DNA of 64,000 bases, from positions 463,745-527,744 of the forward strand of contig NZ_BJYA01000001.1 of assembly GCF_007991275.1 (NCBI RefSeq), written 5' to 3'. Below, piece after piece: positions 17,984-30,986 of the stretch (its first letter is position 1; each line of letters starts with the position of its first letter). Made by a program: the position numbers and the translations under genes. This stretch comes from Alkalibacillus haloalkaliphilus. GTDB lineage: Bacteria; Bacillota; Bacilli; Bacillales; Alkalibacillaceae. A model generated the notes under the pieces. It was not told where the DNA came from, did no database searches, and was given only the letters and a program-made list of their open reading frames with translations.

Positions 17984-18616
17984 GTGAGCGGATTATTTAT
18001 AACGTTTGAAGGTGTAGAAGGTGCGGGGAAGTCTACAGTTATTCAATATATTTCGACTCAGTTAAGAGCTGAAGGTTATGAAGTTGTAACAACACGTGAA
18101 CCTGGAGGCATTGAAATTGCTGAAAAAATTCGTGAAGTCATTTTAAATAAAGGGCATACTGCTATGGACAGTCGTACAGAAGCTTTACTTTATGCTGCTG
18201 CCCGTAGGCAACATTTAGTAGAACGAGTAATGCCCGCATTACAGCGTGGACAAGTTGTTTTGTGCGACCGGTTTGTCGATAGTAGTTTAGCGTATCAAGG
18301 TTATGCAAGAGGATTAGGGATGGAAGAAGTCTATCAAGTAAACGAGTTTGCGATTGAGGACTGTATGCCTGACTTGACTATTTTATTTGAACTTGATCCT
18401 AAAGTTGGTTTAGAGCGAATCAGTGACAACGAACAAAGAGAGAAAAACCGACTTGATTTAGAAAAGCTAGATTTTCATAAAAAAGTAGAAGAAGCTTACC
18501 GTCAATTAAAAGAGCGTTTCTCTGATCGAATTAAAAGTATAGATGCTCACGAGCCTTTAGATAATGTTCAGGCTGAATGTGAAACTGTTATACGTTCTTT
18601 CTTATCAAGCAAGTAA
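17984..18616 (+). CDS. tmk: Thymidylate kinase
   Basis: Tmk phosphorylates dTMP to dTDP. The 210-residue product has the P-loop [11 protein letters not shown] at about residues 8-18, the TREPGG motif that positions the nucleotide, and [12 protein letters not shown]. It starts with GTG 19 bases after yaaO, with GGGAGTTATC as the ribosome site. Replication-linked neighbours downstream (holB, yabA) follow the B. subtilis order. Confidence 0.97.
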   Translation: MSGLFITFEGVEGAGKSTVIQYISTQLRAEGYEVVTTREPGGIEIAEKIREVILNKGHTAMDSRTEALLYAAARRQHLVERVMPALQRGQVVLCDRFVDSSLAYQGYARGLGMEEVYQVNEFAIEDCMPDLTILFELDPKVGLERISDNEQREKNRLDLEKLDFHKKVEEAYRQLKERFSDRIKSIDAHEPLDNVQAECETVIRSFLSSK

Positions 18617-18695
18617 TGTTTGGTATGCACACGTTTTGTGAAAAATAATCATATCATGTGCTAAATAATCAGAAAACTTGTTATAATATTAGTAA

Positions 18696-19049
<354 letters not shown>

Positions 19050-19064
19050 TAGGAGTGACAAGTA

Positions 19065-19505
19065 GTGAAGGTAAGCCAAGAAGTACGTACGCAAATGGAA
19101 ACATCTAAACAAAGTAATCTGAAACAGAGTAATGCTAAATCATCTTTTCAAAGCGTTGTAGGACAGGAAACACAAAAGCTAAAGGAAACAGAACTAAACC
19201 GTCTTTTGGCTGATTTAACTAAGCAAGGTGAAAAGGTAGCGAAGTTCCGCTCGTTTCAGGATTTAGGAAAGTATAAAAAGATGGTCAGACAGTTTATTCA
19301 AGAAGCGGTTAACTATGGGTTAGATCTCGAGCAGTCCCGTAAATGGGATTTAGAAGGCGGCAGCCAGACCCTTTCTTTAGTTAAGCAAATTGATGATAAG
19401 TTAATTGATTTAACAGATGACGTATTAGATCAAGAGAAAAGTTCAATTGACGTTTTAGATGTCATTGGAGAAATTAAAGGTATGTTACTTAACTTATATG
19501 CTTAA
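19065..19505 (+). CDS. yaaR: YaaR/DUF327 family protein
   Basis: The 146-residue, helix-rich protein matches DUF327. The pattern LADLTKQGEKVAKFRSFQDL and YKKMVRQFIQEAVNYGL is typical. The first 35 residues are Gln- and Ser-rich and look disordered. No function is established. It starts with GTG after AGGAGTG and ends ten bases before holB, so it is in the same transcription unit. Confidence 0.88.
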   Translation: MKVSQEVRTQMETSKQSNLKQSNAKSSFQSVVGQETQKLKETELNRLLADLTKQGEKVAKFRSFQDLGKYKKMVRQFIQEAVNYGLDLEQSRKWDLEGGSQTLSLVKQIDDKLIDLTDDVLDQEKSSIDVLDVIGEIKGMLLNLYA

Positions 19506-19514
19506 AGGAACAGG

Positions 19515-20519
19515 ATGAATGAAATGACAACAACTTGGTCAACGATGCGTGAAGTACAACCTGTAGCAACACGTATGTTACAAAACAGTATTGTGAAAGA
19601 TAGAATAGCTCATGCGTATTTATTCCACGGACCTAAAGGGACTGGCAAACAAAAGGCCAGTCTTTTGTTTGCGATGCGTTACTTTTGTGAGCAAGCTGAC
19701 AAGTCGTATAGCGAACCTTGTTATGAGTGTAGCTCGTGCAAAAGAATTCAAACAGGCAACCATCCTGATGTGCACTTTATCGAACCAGATGGGCAGTCGA
19801 TCAAAAAAGACCAAATTGAGTATTTACAGAAAGAGTTTACATATACAGGATTAGAATCGAATCAAAAAGTATATGTTTTACATCAAGCAGAGAAAATGAC
19901 GACAAATGCAGCAAACCGTTTGTTAAAATTTCTAGAAGAACCGAGTAGACAAACCGTTGCCATCTTATTAACAGAAAATACTGGTTCTGTTTTAAATACG
20001 ATTTTGTCTCGTTGCCAAAGAATTCAATTTCACCCTTTGAAAAGCGAAGATATGTACGAACAATTTATTGGTGAAGGGATTCCAGAGTCGACAGCCAAAA
20101 TTTGTGCTGCTTTAAATATAGGTTTAGATGAAGCGAAAGAGCTTAGTCAAGATAGTTGGTTTGCCGAAGCAAGAAGAATAGTGATACAATTAATAGATAA
20201 AGTAATGAATCCTAAAGAAGAAGGTTACTTGTTTCTCCATCAAGTGTGGTTAAATCATTTTCAAGAGCGCCACCAACAGGAGTTAGGTATAGATTTGCTG
20301 TTGTTATGGTACCAAGACCTTATATCGTCTCATTTAAATAGAGAAGATATGGTCGTGCTAACAGATCAACTAGACAGACTACAACAATATCAGTACACAA
20401 TTTCGTTAAGTGATGCAAAAACATGTGTTTATGAACTCTTACAGACAAAGCGTAAGTTAGCATATAACGTTCACAATACACTTGCAATGGAACATTTAGT
20501 CCTTCAATTGCAGAGGTGA
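19515..20519 (+). CDS. holB: DNA polymerase III subunit delta prime
   Basis: This is the clamp-loader stator subunit. The 334-residue product has a P-loop-like GPKGTGKQK, a zinc site (CYECSSCKR), and the sensor segment LSRCQRIQF containing the arginine finger. It pairs with DnaX encoded upstream. ATG 19515 has AAAGGAAC nearby; ATG 19524 is an alternative start. Confidence 0.94.
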   Translation: MNEMTTTWSTMREVQPVATRMLQNSIVKDRIAHAYLFHGPKGTGKQKASLLFAMRYFCEQADKSYSEPCYECSSCKRIQTGNHPDVHFIEPDGQSIKKDQIEYLQKEFTYTGLESNQKVYVLHQAEKMTTNAANRLLKFLEEPSRQTVAILLTENTGSVLNTILSRCQRIQFHPLKSEDMYEQFIGEGIPESTAKICAALNIGLDEAKELSQDSWFAEARRIVIQLIDKVMNPKEEGYLFLHQVWLNHFQERHQQELGIDLLLLWYQDLISSHLNREDMVVLTDQLDRLQQYQYTISLSDAKTCVYELLQTKRKLAYNVHNTLAMEHLVLQLQR

Positions 20520-20525
20520 TATAGA

Positions 20526-21353
20526 TTGTTAGAAGTAATTGGAGTTCGCTTCAAACAAGCGGGTAAAATATATTATTTCGACCCAGGTGATGCTGACTTA
20601 ACAACGGATGATTATGTCATTGTTGAAACAGTACGCGGAGTCGAATTTGGTAAAGTCGTAATCTCGAATAAACAAGTTGATGAAGAAGATGTCGTTCTTC
20701 CACTTAAGAAAGTTATTCGAATTGCAGATGATAAGGACAAGCTAACGGTAAGTGAGAACAACGAGATGACCGAAGAAGCAGTCCGTACTTGTTCAGATAA
20801 GATTAAAGAACATCAACTTGATATGAATTTAGTTGATGCCGAGTATACATTCGACCGTAACAAAATAATCTTTTACTTTACAGCAGATGGCCGTGTTGAT
20901 TTCCGTCATTTAGTTAAAGATTTAGCTGCCGTGTTTAAAACACGAATCGAACTTAGACAAATCGGAGTTCGTGATGAGGCTAAAATGTTAGGCGGAATCG
21001 GACCTTGTGGAAGAATGCTGTGTTGTTCTACGTTTTTAGGTGATTTTGAACCTGTATCAATTAAAATGGCAAAGGACCAAAACTTATCATTGAATCCTGC
21101 TAAAATCTCAGGCCTATGTGGTCGTTTAATGTGTTGTTTAAAGTATGAAAATGATATGTATGAAGATGCTAAACAAGAGCTTCCAGATATCGGTGAAAGA
21201 CTAACAACATCACATGGTTCAGGTAAAGTTGTCGGTTTAAACATGCTAGAAAGATTAGTACAAGTTGAATTATCAGAGATGGAACGTGTTGTCGAATATA
21301 CACTTGATGAGTTAATTGATGAAGGAGCAATTTCCGTTCCAGCAGCAGAGTAA
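20526..21353 (+). CDS. ricT: RicT (YaaT), PSP1-domain protein
   Basis: The 275-residue PSP1 protein forms, in B. subtilis, a complex with RicA and RicF that promotes RNase Y processing and phosphorelay activity and carries iron-sulfur clusters. The Cys-rich segments [14 protein letters not shown] and [13 protein letters not shown] supply the cluster ligands. TTG start, preceded by GAGGTGATATAGA and six bases after holB. The tail overlaps no other gene, since yabA starts at 21367. Confidence 0.94.
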   Translation: MLEVIGVRFKQAGKIYYFDPGDADLTTDDYVIVETVRGVEFGKVVISNKQVDEEDVVLPLKKVIRIADDKDKLTVSENNEMTEEAVRTCSDKIKEHQLDMNLVDAEYTFDRNKIIFYFTADGRVDFRHLVKDLAAVFKTRIELRQIGVRDEAKMLGGIGPCGRMLCCSTFLGDFEPVSIKMAKDQNLSLNPAKISGLCGRLMCCLKYENDMYEDAKQELPDIGERLTTSHGSGKVVGLNMLERLVQVELSEMERVVEYTLDELIDEGAISVPAAE

Positions 21354-21366
21354 TGAGGTGGATGTT

Positions 21367-21699
21367 GTGAACAAAAAAGAAGTTTTAGACCGTTTTTCTC
21401 ATTTAGAAAAACAGTTTGAAGACTTACAGAAAGACTTTTCATTATTAAAAAACGACCTCGTACAGTTAATGGAAGAAAACCATCAACTGGCGCATGAAAA
21501 TCATCATTTACGTCAACGTTTAGATGATTTAACACAAGAGGACTCGTCAAACGATCATCAAACTCCTTCAAAAAGCGTCGGTGAAGGTTATGATAATTTA
21601 GCTAGAATTTACGAGGAAGGCTTCCACATATGTCACGTTTATTTCGGAACACCTCGTGAAGAAGAAGATTGTATGTTTTGTTTAAAGTTTTTTAATTAA
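21367..21699 (+). CDS. yabA: Replication initiation control protein YabA
   Basis: YabA binds DnaA and DnaN and restrains initiation. The 110-residue product has an N-terminal leucine-zipper coiled coil (about residues 5-60) and a C-terminal zinc domain with [23 protein letters not shown] and CMFCLKF. GTG 21367 follows ATGAGGTGGATGTT; longer frames would overlap ricT without a ribosome site. Confidence 0.95.
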   Translation: MNKKEVLDRFSHLEKQFEDLQKDFSLLKNDLVQLMEENHQLAHENHHLRQRLDDLTQEDSSNDHQTPSKSVGEGYDNLARIYEEGFHICHVYFGTPREEEDCMFCLKFFN

Positions 21700-21711
21700 A
21701 TATACATTTGT

Positions 21712-21750
21712 AACATCCTTTACTGCAAATAATGTAGTAAAGGTTGTTTT
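21712..21750 (+). terminator. Intrinsic terminator after yabA
   Basis: A 13-pair stem (AACATCCTTTACT with AGTAAAGGTTGTT, wobble inside) and a short T run, right before repeat copy B. Confidence 0.75.
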
Positions 21751-21754
21751 ATGT

Positions 21755-21855
21755 AGGGGGAACTTCACTGCGACAAACGACCTTAGGGAGTTTGAGCAGA
21801 TGTTGCACTTGTGCCCTGTGGGTAGAAGCGAAGCATTTTGATGTAGCGATGATAA
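21755..21855 (+). repeat. Dispersed intergenic repeat, copy B
   Basis: Positions 21784-21853 match copy A (minus strand 4867-4798) at 61 of 70 bases, with no gaps. The shared core includes GAGCAGATGTT, ACTTGTGCCCTG and AAGCGAAGC. The 30 bases before it (AGGGGGAACTTC...) resemble a shortened form of the longer leading arm of copy A. Like copy A it sits just past a terminator and has no reading frame of note. Confidence 0.75.
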
Positions 21856-21954
21856 AATTTATTTGTTAAAAGGATAATAAGTGGATGGTGTAAATTTTTA
21901 CACCACCACACTTAAAATAGAACAACGTTAAGACACATAAGAGGGATGAGCTAT

Positions 21955-22716
21955 ATGGTAGAGTTAAAAAGTGATGAAAGAATAGACTATTTATTAAATG
22001 ACCAAAGAAGGCAAATTATTCAAAGCCCAACGGTGTTCGCTTTCTCGGTGGATGCTGTGCTATTAGCTCATTTTACATATTTGCCGATTAAACGGGGTCG
22101 TGTTTTAGACTTATGTACTGGTAATGGTGTTATACCACTTTTTTTAACTAAACGTTCGCAAGCAGAAATGGTCGGGGTTGAAATACAAGAACGCCTTTAT
22201 GATATGGCTGTACGAAATGTTCAACTTAACAAACTAACAGATCAAATTGATATGATTCATGGTGATTTGCGAGAAGAAACGAGACGTTTTAATCAAACGT
22301 TTGATGTTGTCACATGTAATCCACCGTACTTTAAAACAGAAGAACCCAATAAACGTAATCAAAACGAACACTTAACGATTGCTCGCCATGAAGTCTATTG
22401 TGATTTAAATGATGTATTAAAAGCATGTAGCCGTTCAGTGAAATCAGGTGGCAAAGTATCAATGGTTCATCGTCCTAATAGACTTTCCGAAATTATAACA
22501 ATTGCTAAAAGTTATAAGTTAGAAGTAAAACGTTTGAAGTTTGTTTACCCAAAAAGACATAAAGAAGCTAATATTTTATTAGTTGAATTCGCAAAAGATG
22601 GACAACCTGATTTAAAAGTAGAACCGCCATTATATATCCATGAGGAAAATGGGGATTATACTAAAGAGATGACGAAAATTTTGTACGGTGAAGAAGGGAG
22701 TTCCGCTCATGGTTAA
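21955..22716 (+). CDS. trmN6: tRNA1(Val) adenine-37 N6-methyltransferase
   Basis: The 253-residue SAM enzyme (YabB) has motif I VLDLCTGNGVIPLFL and the catalytic N6-adenine motif CNPPYFK. ATG 21955 lies nine bases after GAGGG; ATG 21946 overlaps that site. It overlaps rsmI by eight bases. B. subtilis has the GIY-YIG gene yazA between the two; here it is absent. Confidence 0.92.
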   Translation: MVELKSDERIDYLLNDQRRQIIQSPTVFAFSVDAVLLAHFTYLPIKRGRVLDLCTGNGVIPLFLTKRSQAEMVGVEIQERLYDMAVRNVQLNKLTDQIDMIHGDLREETRRFNQTFDVVTCNPPYFKTEEPNKRNQNEHLTIARHEVYCDLNDVLKACSRSVKSGGKVSMVHRPNRLSEIITIAKSYKLEVKRLKFVYPKRHKEANILLVEFAKDGQPDLKVEPPLYIHEENGDYTKEMTKILYGEEGSSAHG

Positions 22717-23584
22717 CGTTCAAAAGAGTTTTGGAGAAGAAGGGGCTAAACTATACGTTGTTCCAACACCCATTGGAAATTTAGAAGACCTCACATTTAG
22801 AGCGCTAAAAGTATTAGAGAATGCTGATCTAATTGCGTGTGAAGATACGAGGCAAACGCAAAAGTTACTTAACTTTTTTGACTTAAACAATTCATTAATT
22901 AGTTTCCATGAGCACAGCCATGACAAACGTACTGAAGACATTTTACAACGTATTCATAACGGTGAGTCCCTTGCGTTAGTAAGTGATGCAGGCATGCCTT
23001 TAATTTCAGATCCAGGATATACTTTAGTTAGCCGAGCTCGAGAAGAAGGAATTGATGTTGTCGTATTACCCGGAGCAAATGCAGCGTTATGTGCTTTAGT
23101 CGGCTCAGGATTACCGACTAATTCCTTTACATTTGCAGGTTTCTTACCTAAGAAAAAGAAAGAGATCGTTAATATATTAGAATCACTTGATCAACAACAA
23201 CATACGCTTATATTTTACGAATCGCCCTATCGAGTGACTAAGACATTAGAAGTTATGAAAGAAGTATACAGTAGTGATCGAAAGGTTACACTTGCTAGGG
23301 AGTTAACGAAGAAGTTCGAAGAGTATATTAGTGGTTCTATAAATGACGTTTATGATTGGTCTATATCGGACGATTCTACAATACGTGGTGAATTTTGCAT
23401 CATTGTTGAGCCAATTGATGAAAAAGATATGGAAAGTGATATTTGGTGGGATGATTTATCATTAGTCGAACATGTAGAATACTATATGGAAAACGAGCAA
23501 TTAAAGACAAAAGCAGCTGTTAAACGAGTTTCGCAAGACCGAGGACTTTCAAGTCGTGACGTGTATAACGAGTTTCATCAGTAA
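22709..23584 (+). CDS. rsmI: 16S rRNA C1402 2'-O-methyltransferase
   Basis: The 291-residue tetrapyrrole-methylase-fold protein has the start LYVVPTPIGNLEDLTFRAL, CEDTRQTQKLL and VSDAGMPLISDPGY, all diagnostic for RsmI. ATG 22709 follows AGAAGGGAG; a GTG at 22688 precedes that site. Start overlaps the trmN6 stop, which indicates translational coupling. Confidence 0.95.
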   Translation: MVNVQKSFGEEGAKLYVVPTPIGNLEDLTFRALKVLENADLIACEDTRQTQKLLNFFDLNNSLISFHEHSHDKRTEDILQRIHNGESLALVSDAGMPLISDPGYTLVSRAREEGIDVVVLPGANAALCALVGSGLPTNSFTFAGFLPKKKKEIVNILESLDQQQHTLIFYESPYRVTKTLEVMKEVYSSDRKVTLARELTKKFEEYISGSINDVYDWSISDDSTIRGEFCIIVEPIDEKDMESDIWWDDLSLVEHVEYYMENEQLKTKAAVKRVSQDRGLSSRDVYNEFHQ

Positions 23585-23616
23585 CATAAAAAAACGGGGC
23601 CTTTAATAGCCCCGTT
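23585..23616 (-). terminator. Terminator of abrB
   Basis: AACGGGGC pairs with GCCCCGTT. The T run lies on the minus strand, so it serves abrB; the plus side lacks one, so rsmI termination here is less certain. Confidence 0.8.
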
Positions 23617-23620
23617 ACAA

Positions 23621-23893
23621 TTAGCTCATTTTCTTTTGGATCTCGTCCATTAGTTGTTGTGCGCCTTCTTTGCTAAGGACGATATTGTCTCCAACAGAGA
23701 TGTTGTCGTTAGAGATTTCGCCAGTGATTTGGCAAGCCATGTTTGGCTGGTATTTCTTTAGGACGATTTGATCGTCATCTACGTAGATCTCTAGTGCGTC
23801 TTTTACGTTTATATCTAGTGTGCGACGCAACTCAATAGGAATTACTACTCTTCCTAATTCGTCTACTTTTCTTACGATACCAGTTGATTTCAT
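23621..23893 (-). CDS. abrB: Transition-state regulator AbrB
   Basis: The 90-residue swapped-hairpin DNA-binding protein starts MKSTGIVRKVDELGRVVIPI, the AbrB N-terminal domain. It ends with the multimerising region containing ACQITGEISNDNISV. AbrB represses post-exponential genes in growing cells and is itself repressed by Spo0A. It converges with rsmI and diverges from metG, as in B. subtilis. GAGGGGAG lies before the ATG. Confidence 0.97.
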   Translation of the reverse strand: MKSTGIVRKVDELGRVVIPIELRRTLDINVKDALEIYVDDDQIVLKKYQPNMACQITGEISNDNISVGDNIVLSKEGAQQLMDEIQKKMS

Positions 23894-24103
23894 TATTTTT
23901 CTCCCCTCTCGATCATAATTTCGCTATCTTTCGCAACTAAATTTACCACTCTTTGTATGTATAGTCAATTAATTAAAATATAAATAATTGTAAATTGTTT
24001 CATTTTGAAACAACATAGATGATTTACATAAGTTGTCAAAGTTATGTGAGATAAACTACGAATAACAATGGAAATTGTTTAATTTAATCGTTACAATATA
24101 TAG

Positions 24104-26122
<2,019 letters not shown>

Positions 26123-26188
26123 TACTAACAAAAAGGGGGCGGAGTTTTACGTTCCCTTTTGTCTTGTATAACTAGAGGAGTGGGTATA

Positions 26189-26953
26189 ATGTTATTTGAT
26201 ACACATGTACATTTAAATGCTGATCAATTTAATGAAGACCGCGAGGAAGTGATCCAACGTGCACAATCTGAAGGTGTTACACATATGGTTGTTGTTGGAT
26301 TTGACCGCAAAACGATTCCAATAGCTATCGAAATTGCTGAAAAATATGATTTCATCTATGCAGCGGTAGGATGGCACCCTGTAGATGCTATCGATATGAC
26401 AGATGAAGATTTAAATTGGATTGAAGAACTAAGTCGCCACGAAAAAGTCGTCGCGATTGGTGAGATGGGTCTAGACTATCACTGGGATAAATCACCGAAA
26501 GAGGTACAAAAAGATGTATTTCGCAAACAAGTCGCATTAGCTAAACGTATTAACATGCCAATCATTATTCATAATCGAGAAGCAACTGAAGATATTGTTG
26601 AAATTTTACAAGAAGAGCAAGCAGGACAAGTTGGGGGCATTATGCATTGTTATAACGACAATGTTGACTATGCTAAAGCGTGTTTAGATATGGGCTTTCA
26701 TATCTCACTAGGTGGACCAGTTACTTTCAAGAATGCGAAAGACCCTAAATTGGTTGCACAAGAAGTCCCACTTGAAAAGTTATTAATTGAAACAGATTGT
26801 CCATTCTTAGCACCGCATCCGAATCGTGGTAAGCGTAATGAACCTGCATACGTCAAACTAGTCGCTGAAAAAATAGCTGAGTTAAAAGATTTATCAGTAG
26901 AAGAAGTAGCAAGACATACGAATCAAAATGCTAGACAATTATTTAAAATCTAG
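26189..26953 (+). CDS. tatD: TatD family metal-dependent DNase
   Basis: The 254-residue TIM-barrel hydrolase has metal ligands in DTHVHLNADQF, GEMGLDYHW, HNREA and ETDCPFL. TatD proteins are 3'-5' exonucleases or DNases linked to repair. ATG 26189 follows AGAGGAGTGGG; the upstream GTG/TTG frame is not used. It follows metG by 66 bases as in B. subtilis. Confidence 0.93.
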   Translation: MLFDTHVHLNADQFNEDREEVIQRAQSEGVTHMVVVGFDRKTIPIAIEIAEKYDFIYAAVGWHPVDAIDMTDEDLNWIEELSRHEKVVAIGEMGLDYHWDKSPKEVQKDVFRKQVALAKRINMPIIIHNREATEDIVEILQEEQAGQVGGIMHCYNDNVDYAKACLDMGFHISLGGPVTFKNAKDPKLVAQEVPLEKLLIETDCPFLAPHPNRGKRNEPAYVKLVAEKIAELKDLSVEEVARHTNQNARQLFKI

Positions 26954-27032
26954 TATAGGTGCAGTCATAAAAATGTATGTTTAACGTACGTATAATAGAG
27001 GCCTGTTTTGGTTAAGATGGCATGTAGGCACC

Positions 27033-27063
27033 TACTTTAGTCTATTATTCTATGGCTAAAGTA
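27033..27063. other. Stem-loop between tatD and yabE
   Basis: TACTTTAGTC pairs over ten positions with GGCTAAAGTA around an 11-base loop. No T run follows on the plus strand, so it is not a standard terminator. It lies 45 bases ahead of the yabE promoter. The remainder of this 208-base gap shows nothing else I can name. Confidence 0.4.
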
Positions 27064-27106
27064 CTACTTGTAATAAACATGTAATATTCTCTTAAACAAA
27101 TATTAT

Positions 27107-27135
27107 TTGACTTATAACTATATGGTGCCTATAAT
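27107..27135 (+). promoter_or_regulatory. Sigma-A promoter of yabE
   Basis: TTGACT, 17 bases, TATAAT: a near-consensus vegetative promoter 27 bases before the yabE start. Confidence 0.75.
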
Positions 27136-27161
27136 CAGATGCGTACAGAGGAGGCATTTTT

Positions 27162-28370
27162 ATGGCAGGTACAGAACAGGCGAAAAAGGGTTTTAGTCGT
27201 TTTGGTTTTAAGCAAATAGCCCTAACCTTGTTCGCAACAATTTTAGTTTTAGCCTCAATTACTTTCTTTGTCTATGACTCTATGAGGGCTGAAGTAACTG
27301 TTGTATTAGACGATGAAGAACAAACAGTTGTGACAACAGCGGATACAGTAGATGAATTGCTAGATGAACTTGATGTTGAAGTCGGTGAACATGATCATCT
27401 ATCTGTAGATGTCAATGCTGATTTAGAAGATGGTATGGACATTACTTATGAGCAGGCAAGAGAAGTTATTGTTACAATGGACCAACGTACAGAACATTAC
27501 TATACAACTGAAAATACAGTAGAAGACTTTTTAAATAATAAAGATATCGAATTATCAGAGCATGACCAAATGTCAGTCTCTCTAAATGATTCGGTTCATG
27601 ATCAGATGCATATTGCCATTAGCTCAGCTTTTGAAGTTAAAATTGTGGATGGTGGCGAAGAAAAGACAAAGGTTGTAACAAACCAGACGGTCCAAAGTTT
27701 ACTTAATCAAGAAGATATTGATTTAAGTGAGCATGATAAGTTAAACGTTGAACCGTCGCAAATGGTTAGAGACCAACGTGATATTGAAATCGTACGTGTG
27801 TCTATAGACTATGAAACTGTTGAAGAAAGTGTTCCATATACAACAGAGACACGCGAAGACGACTCAATGTTACAAGGTGAAAATGAAGTTGTTCAATTAG
27901 GTGAAGAAGGTAAAAAAGTTCAAGAGTATGAAGTCGTAAAAGAAAACGGTGAAGTCGTATCTCGAGAACTTGTCGATGAAGAGATTGTAGAAGAAAGTGT
28001 CAATCGTGTTGTGATGGAAGGAACTAAGGAAGAAGAAGTTCAACTCGCATCTTCATCTTCTGGTGAGTTTCAAGAGTTTACATCAACGAAGTATACAGCT
28101 AATTGTTCAGGATGTAGTGGTGTAACGGCTACGGGTGTTAACGTCAATAATACAATTCACCATAATGGTATGAGAGTAATTGCAGTTGACCCTAGTGTCA
28201 TTCCACTTTACTCGATTGTCGAAGTTAAAACACCAAGTGAAACTTTCACAGCTATTGCACTTGATACAGGTGGTGCAATTGTCGGAAACAAGATTGATAT
28301 TTTAGTTGATTCAAGAAATGAAGCGATGAATTGGGGCCGCCGAACAGTTCAAGTTCGCGTAATTGAATAA
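27162..28370 (+). CDS. yabE: DUF348/G5/3D-domain cell wall protein (YabE-like)
   Basis: This 402-residue exported or membrane-anchored protein has a membrane helix at about residues 18-40, three DUF348 repeats (about 45-205), a G5 domain (about 208-285) and a C-terminal 3D domain with the conserved Asp motif DTGGAIVGNKIDI. The layout is that of YabE, related to resuscitation-type muralytic enzymes. It probably acts on peptidoglycan outside the membrane. GAGGAGG precedes the ATG. Confidence 0.92.
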   Translation: MAGTEQAKKGFSRFGFKQIALTLFATILVLASITFFVYDSMRAEVTVVLDDEEQTVVTTADTVDELLDELDVEVGEHDHLSVDVNADLEDGMDITYEQAREVIVTMDQRTEHYYTTENTVEDFLNNKDIELSEHDQMSVSLNDSVHDQMHIAISSAFEVKIVDGGEEKTKVVTNQTVQSLLNQEDIDLSEHDKLNVEPSQMVRDQRDIEIVRVSIDYETVEESVPYTTETREDDSMLQGENEVVQLGEEGKKVQEYEVVKENGEVVSRELVDEEIVEESVNRVVMEGTKEEEVQLASSSSGEFQEFTSTKYTANCSGCSGVTATGVNVNNTIHHNGMRVIAVDPSVIPLYSIVEVKTPSETFTAIALDTGGAIVGNKIDILVDSRNEAMNWGRRTVQVRVIE

Positions 28371-28390
28371 AACAATCTTTTTTGATTTAT

Positions 28391-28440
28391 AGATAATCCT
28401 GCTATACTATAATAACGTATAGTTAGGATTATCTTTTTTT
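28391..28440 (+). terminator. Intrinsic terminator after yabE
   Basis: AGATAATCCT with AGGATTATCT, extended by an inner CTATAC/GTATAG pair, followed by seven T residues. Confidence 0.88.
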
Positions 28441-28502
28441 GGTTTAAATCCTTAAGATTACATAACTGAATGAGAGACTTGAACGAGAAAGGAAGCGTCC
28501 GT

Positions 28503-29936
<1,434 letters not shown>

Positions 29937-29938
<2 letters not shown>

Positions 29939-29967
29939 CTCACCTTTATATGGTGAGTTTTACTTTT
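29937..29967 (+). terminator. Weak intrinsic terminator after rsmA
   Basis: AACTCACC pairs with GGTGAGTT around a short AT loop, then an interrupted T run. Confidence 0.6.
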
Positions 29968-29981
29968 ATTAAGGGCTTATG

Positions 29982-30010
29982 CACAATCTGTTCGCTTTCA
30001 CAATACGTTA
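29982..30010 (+). promoter_or_regulatory. Possible sigma-K promoter of yabG
   Basis: CACA, 16 bases, then AATACGTTA fits the sigma-K pattern (AC box and CATAnnnTA) with one mismatch in the -10. yabG is a late mother-cell gene in B. subtilis. Confidence 0.45.
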
Positions 30011-30043
30011 TAAGAGAAGGTAATTAGTGAAAGGGAGAACGAG

Positions 30044-30934
30044 ATGAATTGGCATAGAGGAGAAATCGTGACACGGCACTCTTATGGTCATGACTTGTTA
30101 TTTCGGGTGCAAAAAGTTTATAACAACCAAGCAATCATCTATGGGGAAAACTTTCGCTTAGAAGCAGATGCCCCATTAGATGACTTAAAGCGTGTACAAA
30201 ATGATGAGAGACACAAAATTGAACGACAAGTACGCCAAAAAGAAGCAACATCTTATCGAATGTTTAGACAGGATTATTATTTACGTTCATTCCGTGATTA
30301 TGCACAACCGACTTCGGTTAAAGAAGAGGATGTAGCACAATTTCAGTTATGTCCTAAAGTTCTTCATATTGATGGAGACGCTTTGTTCTTGAAGAAATGT
30401 GTCATGCTTTATAAAAGACTTGGCTTACAAGTGCATGGAATTCACGTTGAAGAATCAGAGATGCCATTGAAAATAAAAGAATTAATGGAGAAAGTACAAC
30501 CAGACATTTTAGTGATTACAGGTCATGACTCATACTCGAAGCAAAAAGGTGAAGAGCATGACATTAGGGCTTATCGTAATAGTAAGTACTTCGTTGAGTC
30601 GGTTAGAGAAGCTAGGAAGATCGAGCCGAGTCTTGACCAATTAGTTATATTTGCAGGTGCATGCCAGTCTCACTTTGAATCGCTTATTAAAGCTGGAGCC
30701 AATTTCGCAAGTTCCCCTACGAGAATTAACATTCATGCGTTAGACCCAGTTTATGTCATTGCTAAGATTGGTTATACATCTTTTATGGAAAAGGTTAACT
30801 TGCATGATGTCATAAATAAAACCATCACAAGAGAAAAAGGGATTGGCGGCGTTGAAACTAGAGGCTTATTTAGAATTGGTTTGCCATACATGAAAGGCTT
30901 GCCAGTAACAAATGAGAAATCAAAAGAAGAATGA
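30044..30934 (+). CDS. yabG: Sporulation protease YabG
   Basis: The 296-residue product matches YabG, the coat-associated protease (family U57) that trims coat proteins. Conserved segments include DILVITGHDSYSK, FAGACQSHFESLI and GLFRIGLPYMKGLP; the Cys and His in these are active-site candidates. A GGGAGAACGAG ribosome site precedes the ATG. Its natural terminator downstream has been split by an IS element. Confidence 0.93.
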   Translation: MNWHRGEIVTRHSYGHDLLFRVQKVYNNQAIIYGENFRLEADAPLDDLKRVQNDERHKIERQVRQKEATSYRMFRQDYYLRSFRDYAQPTSVKEEDVAQFQLCPKVLHIDGDALFLKKCVMLYKRLGLQVHGIHVEESEMPLKIKELMEKVQPDILVITGHDSYSKQKGEEHDIRAYRNSKYFVESVREARKIEPSLDQLVIFAGACQSHFESLIKAGANFASSPTRINIHALDPVYVIAKIGYTSFMEKVNLHDVINKTITREKGIGGVETRGLFRIGLPYMKGLPVTNEKSKEE

Positions 30935-30986
30935 ATAAATTTAAACACCTGAACTGTACCCCGAAAAGTGGACAGTATTAAAAAAA

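Noticed and set aside
20906..21571. 221-codon open frame on the minus strand over ricT and yabA
   Set aside because: It is fully antisense to two well-recognised genes, has no ribosome site and resembles no family; its length follows from codon bias of the sense genes.
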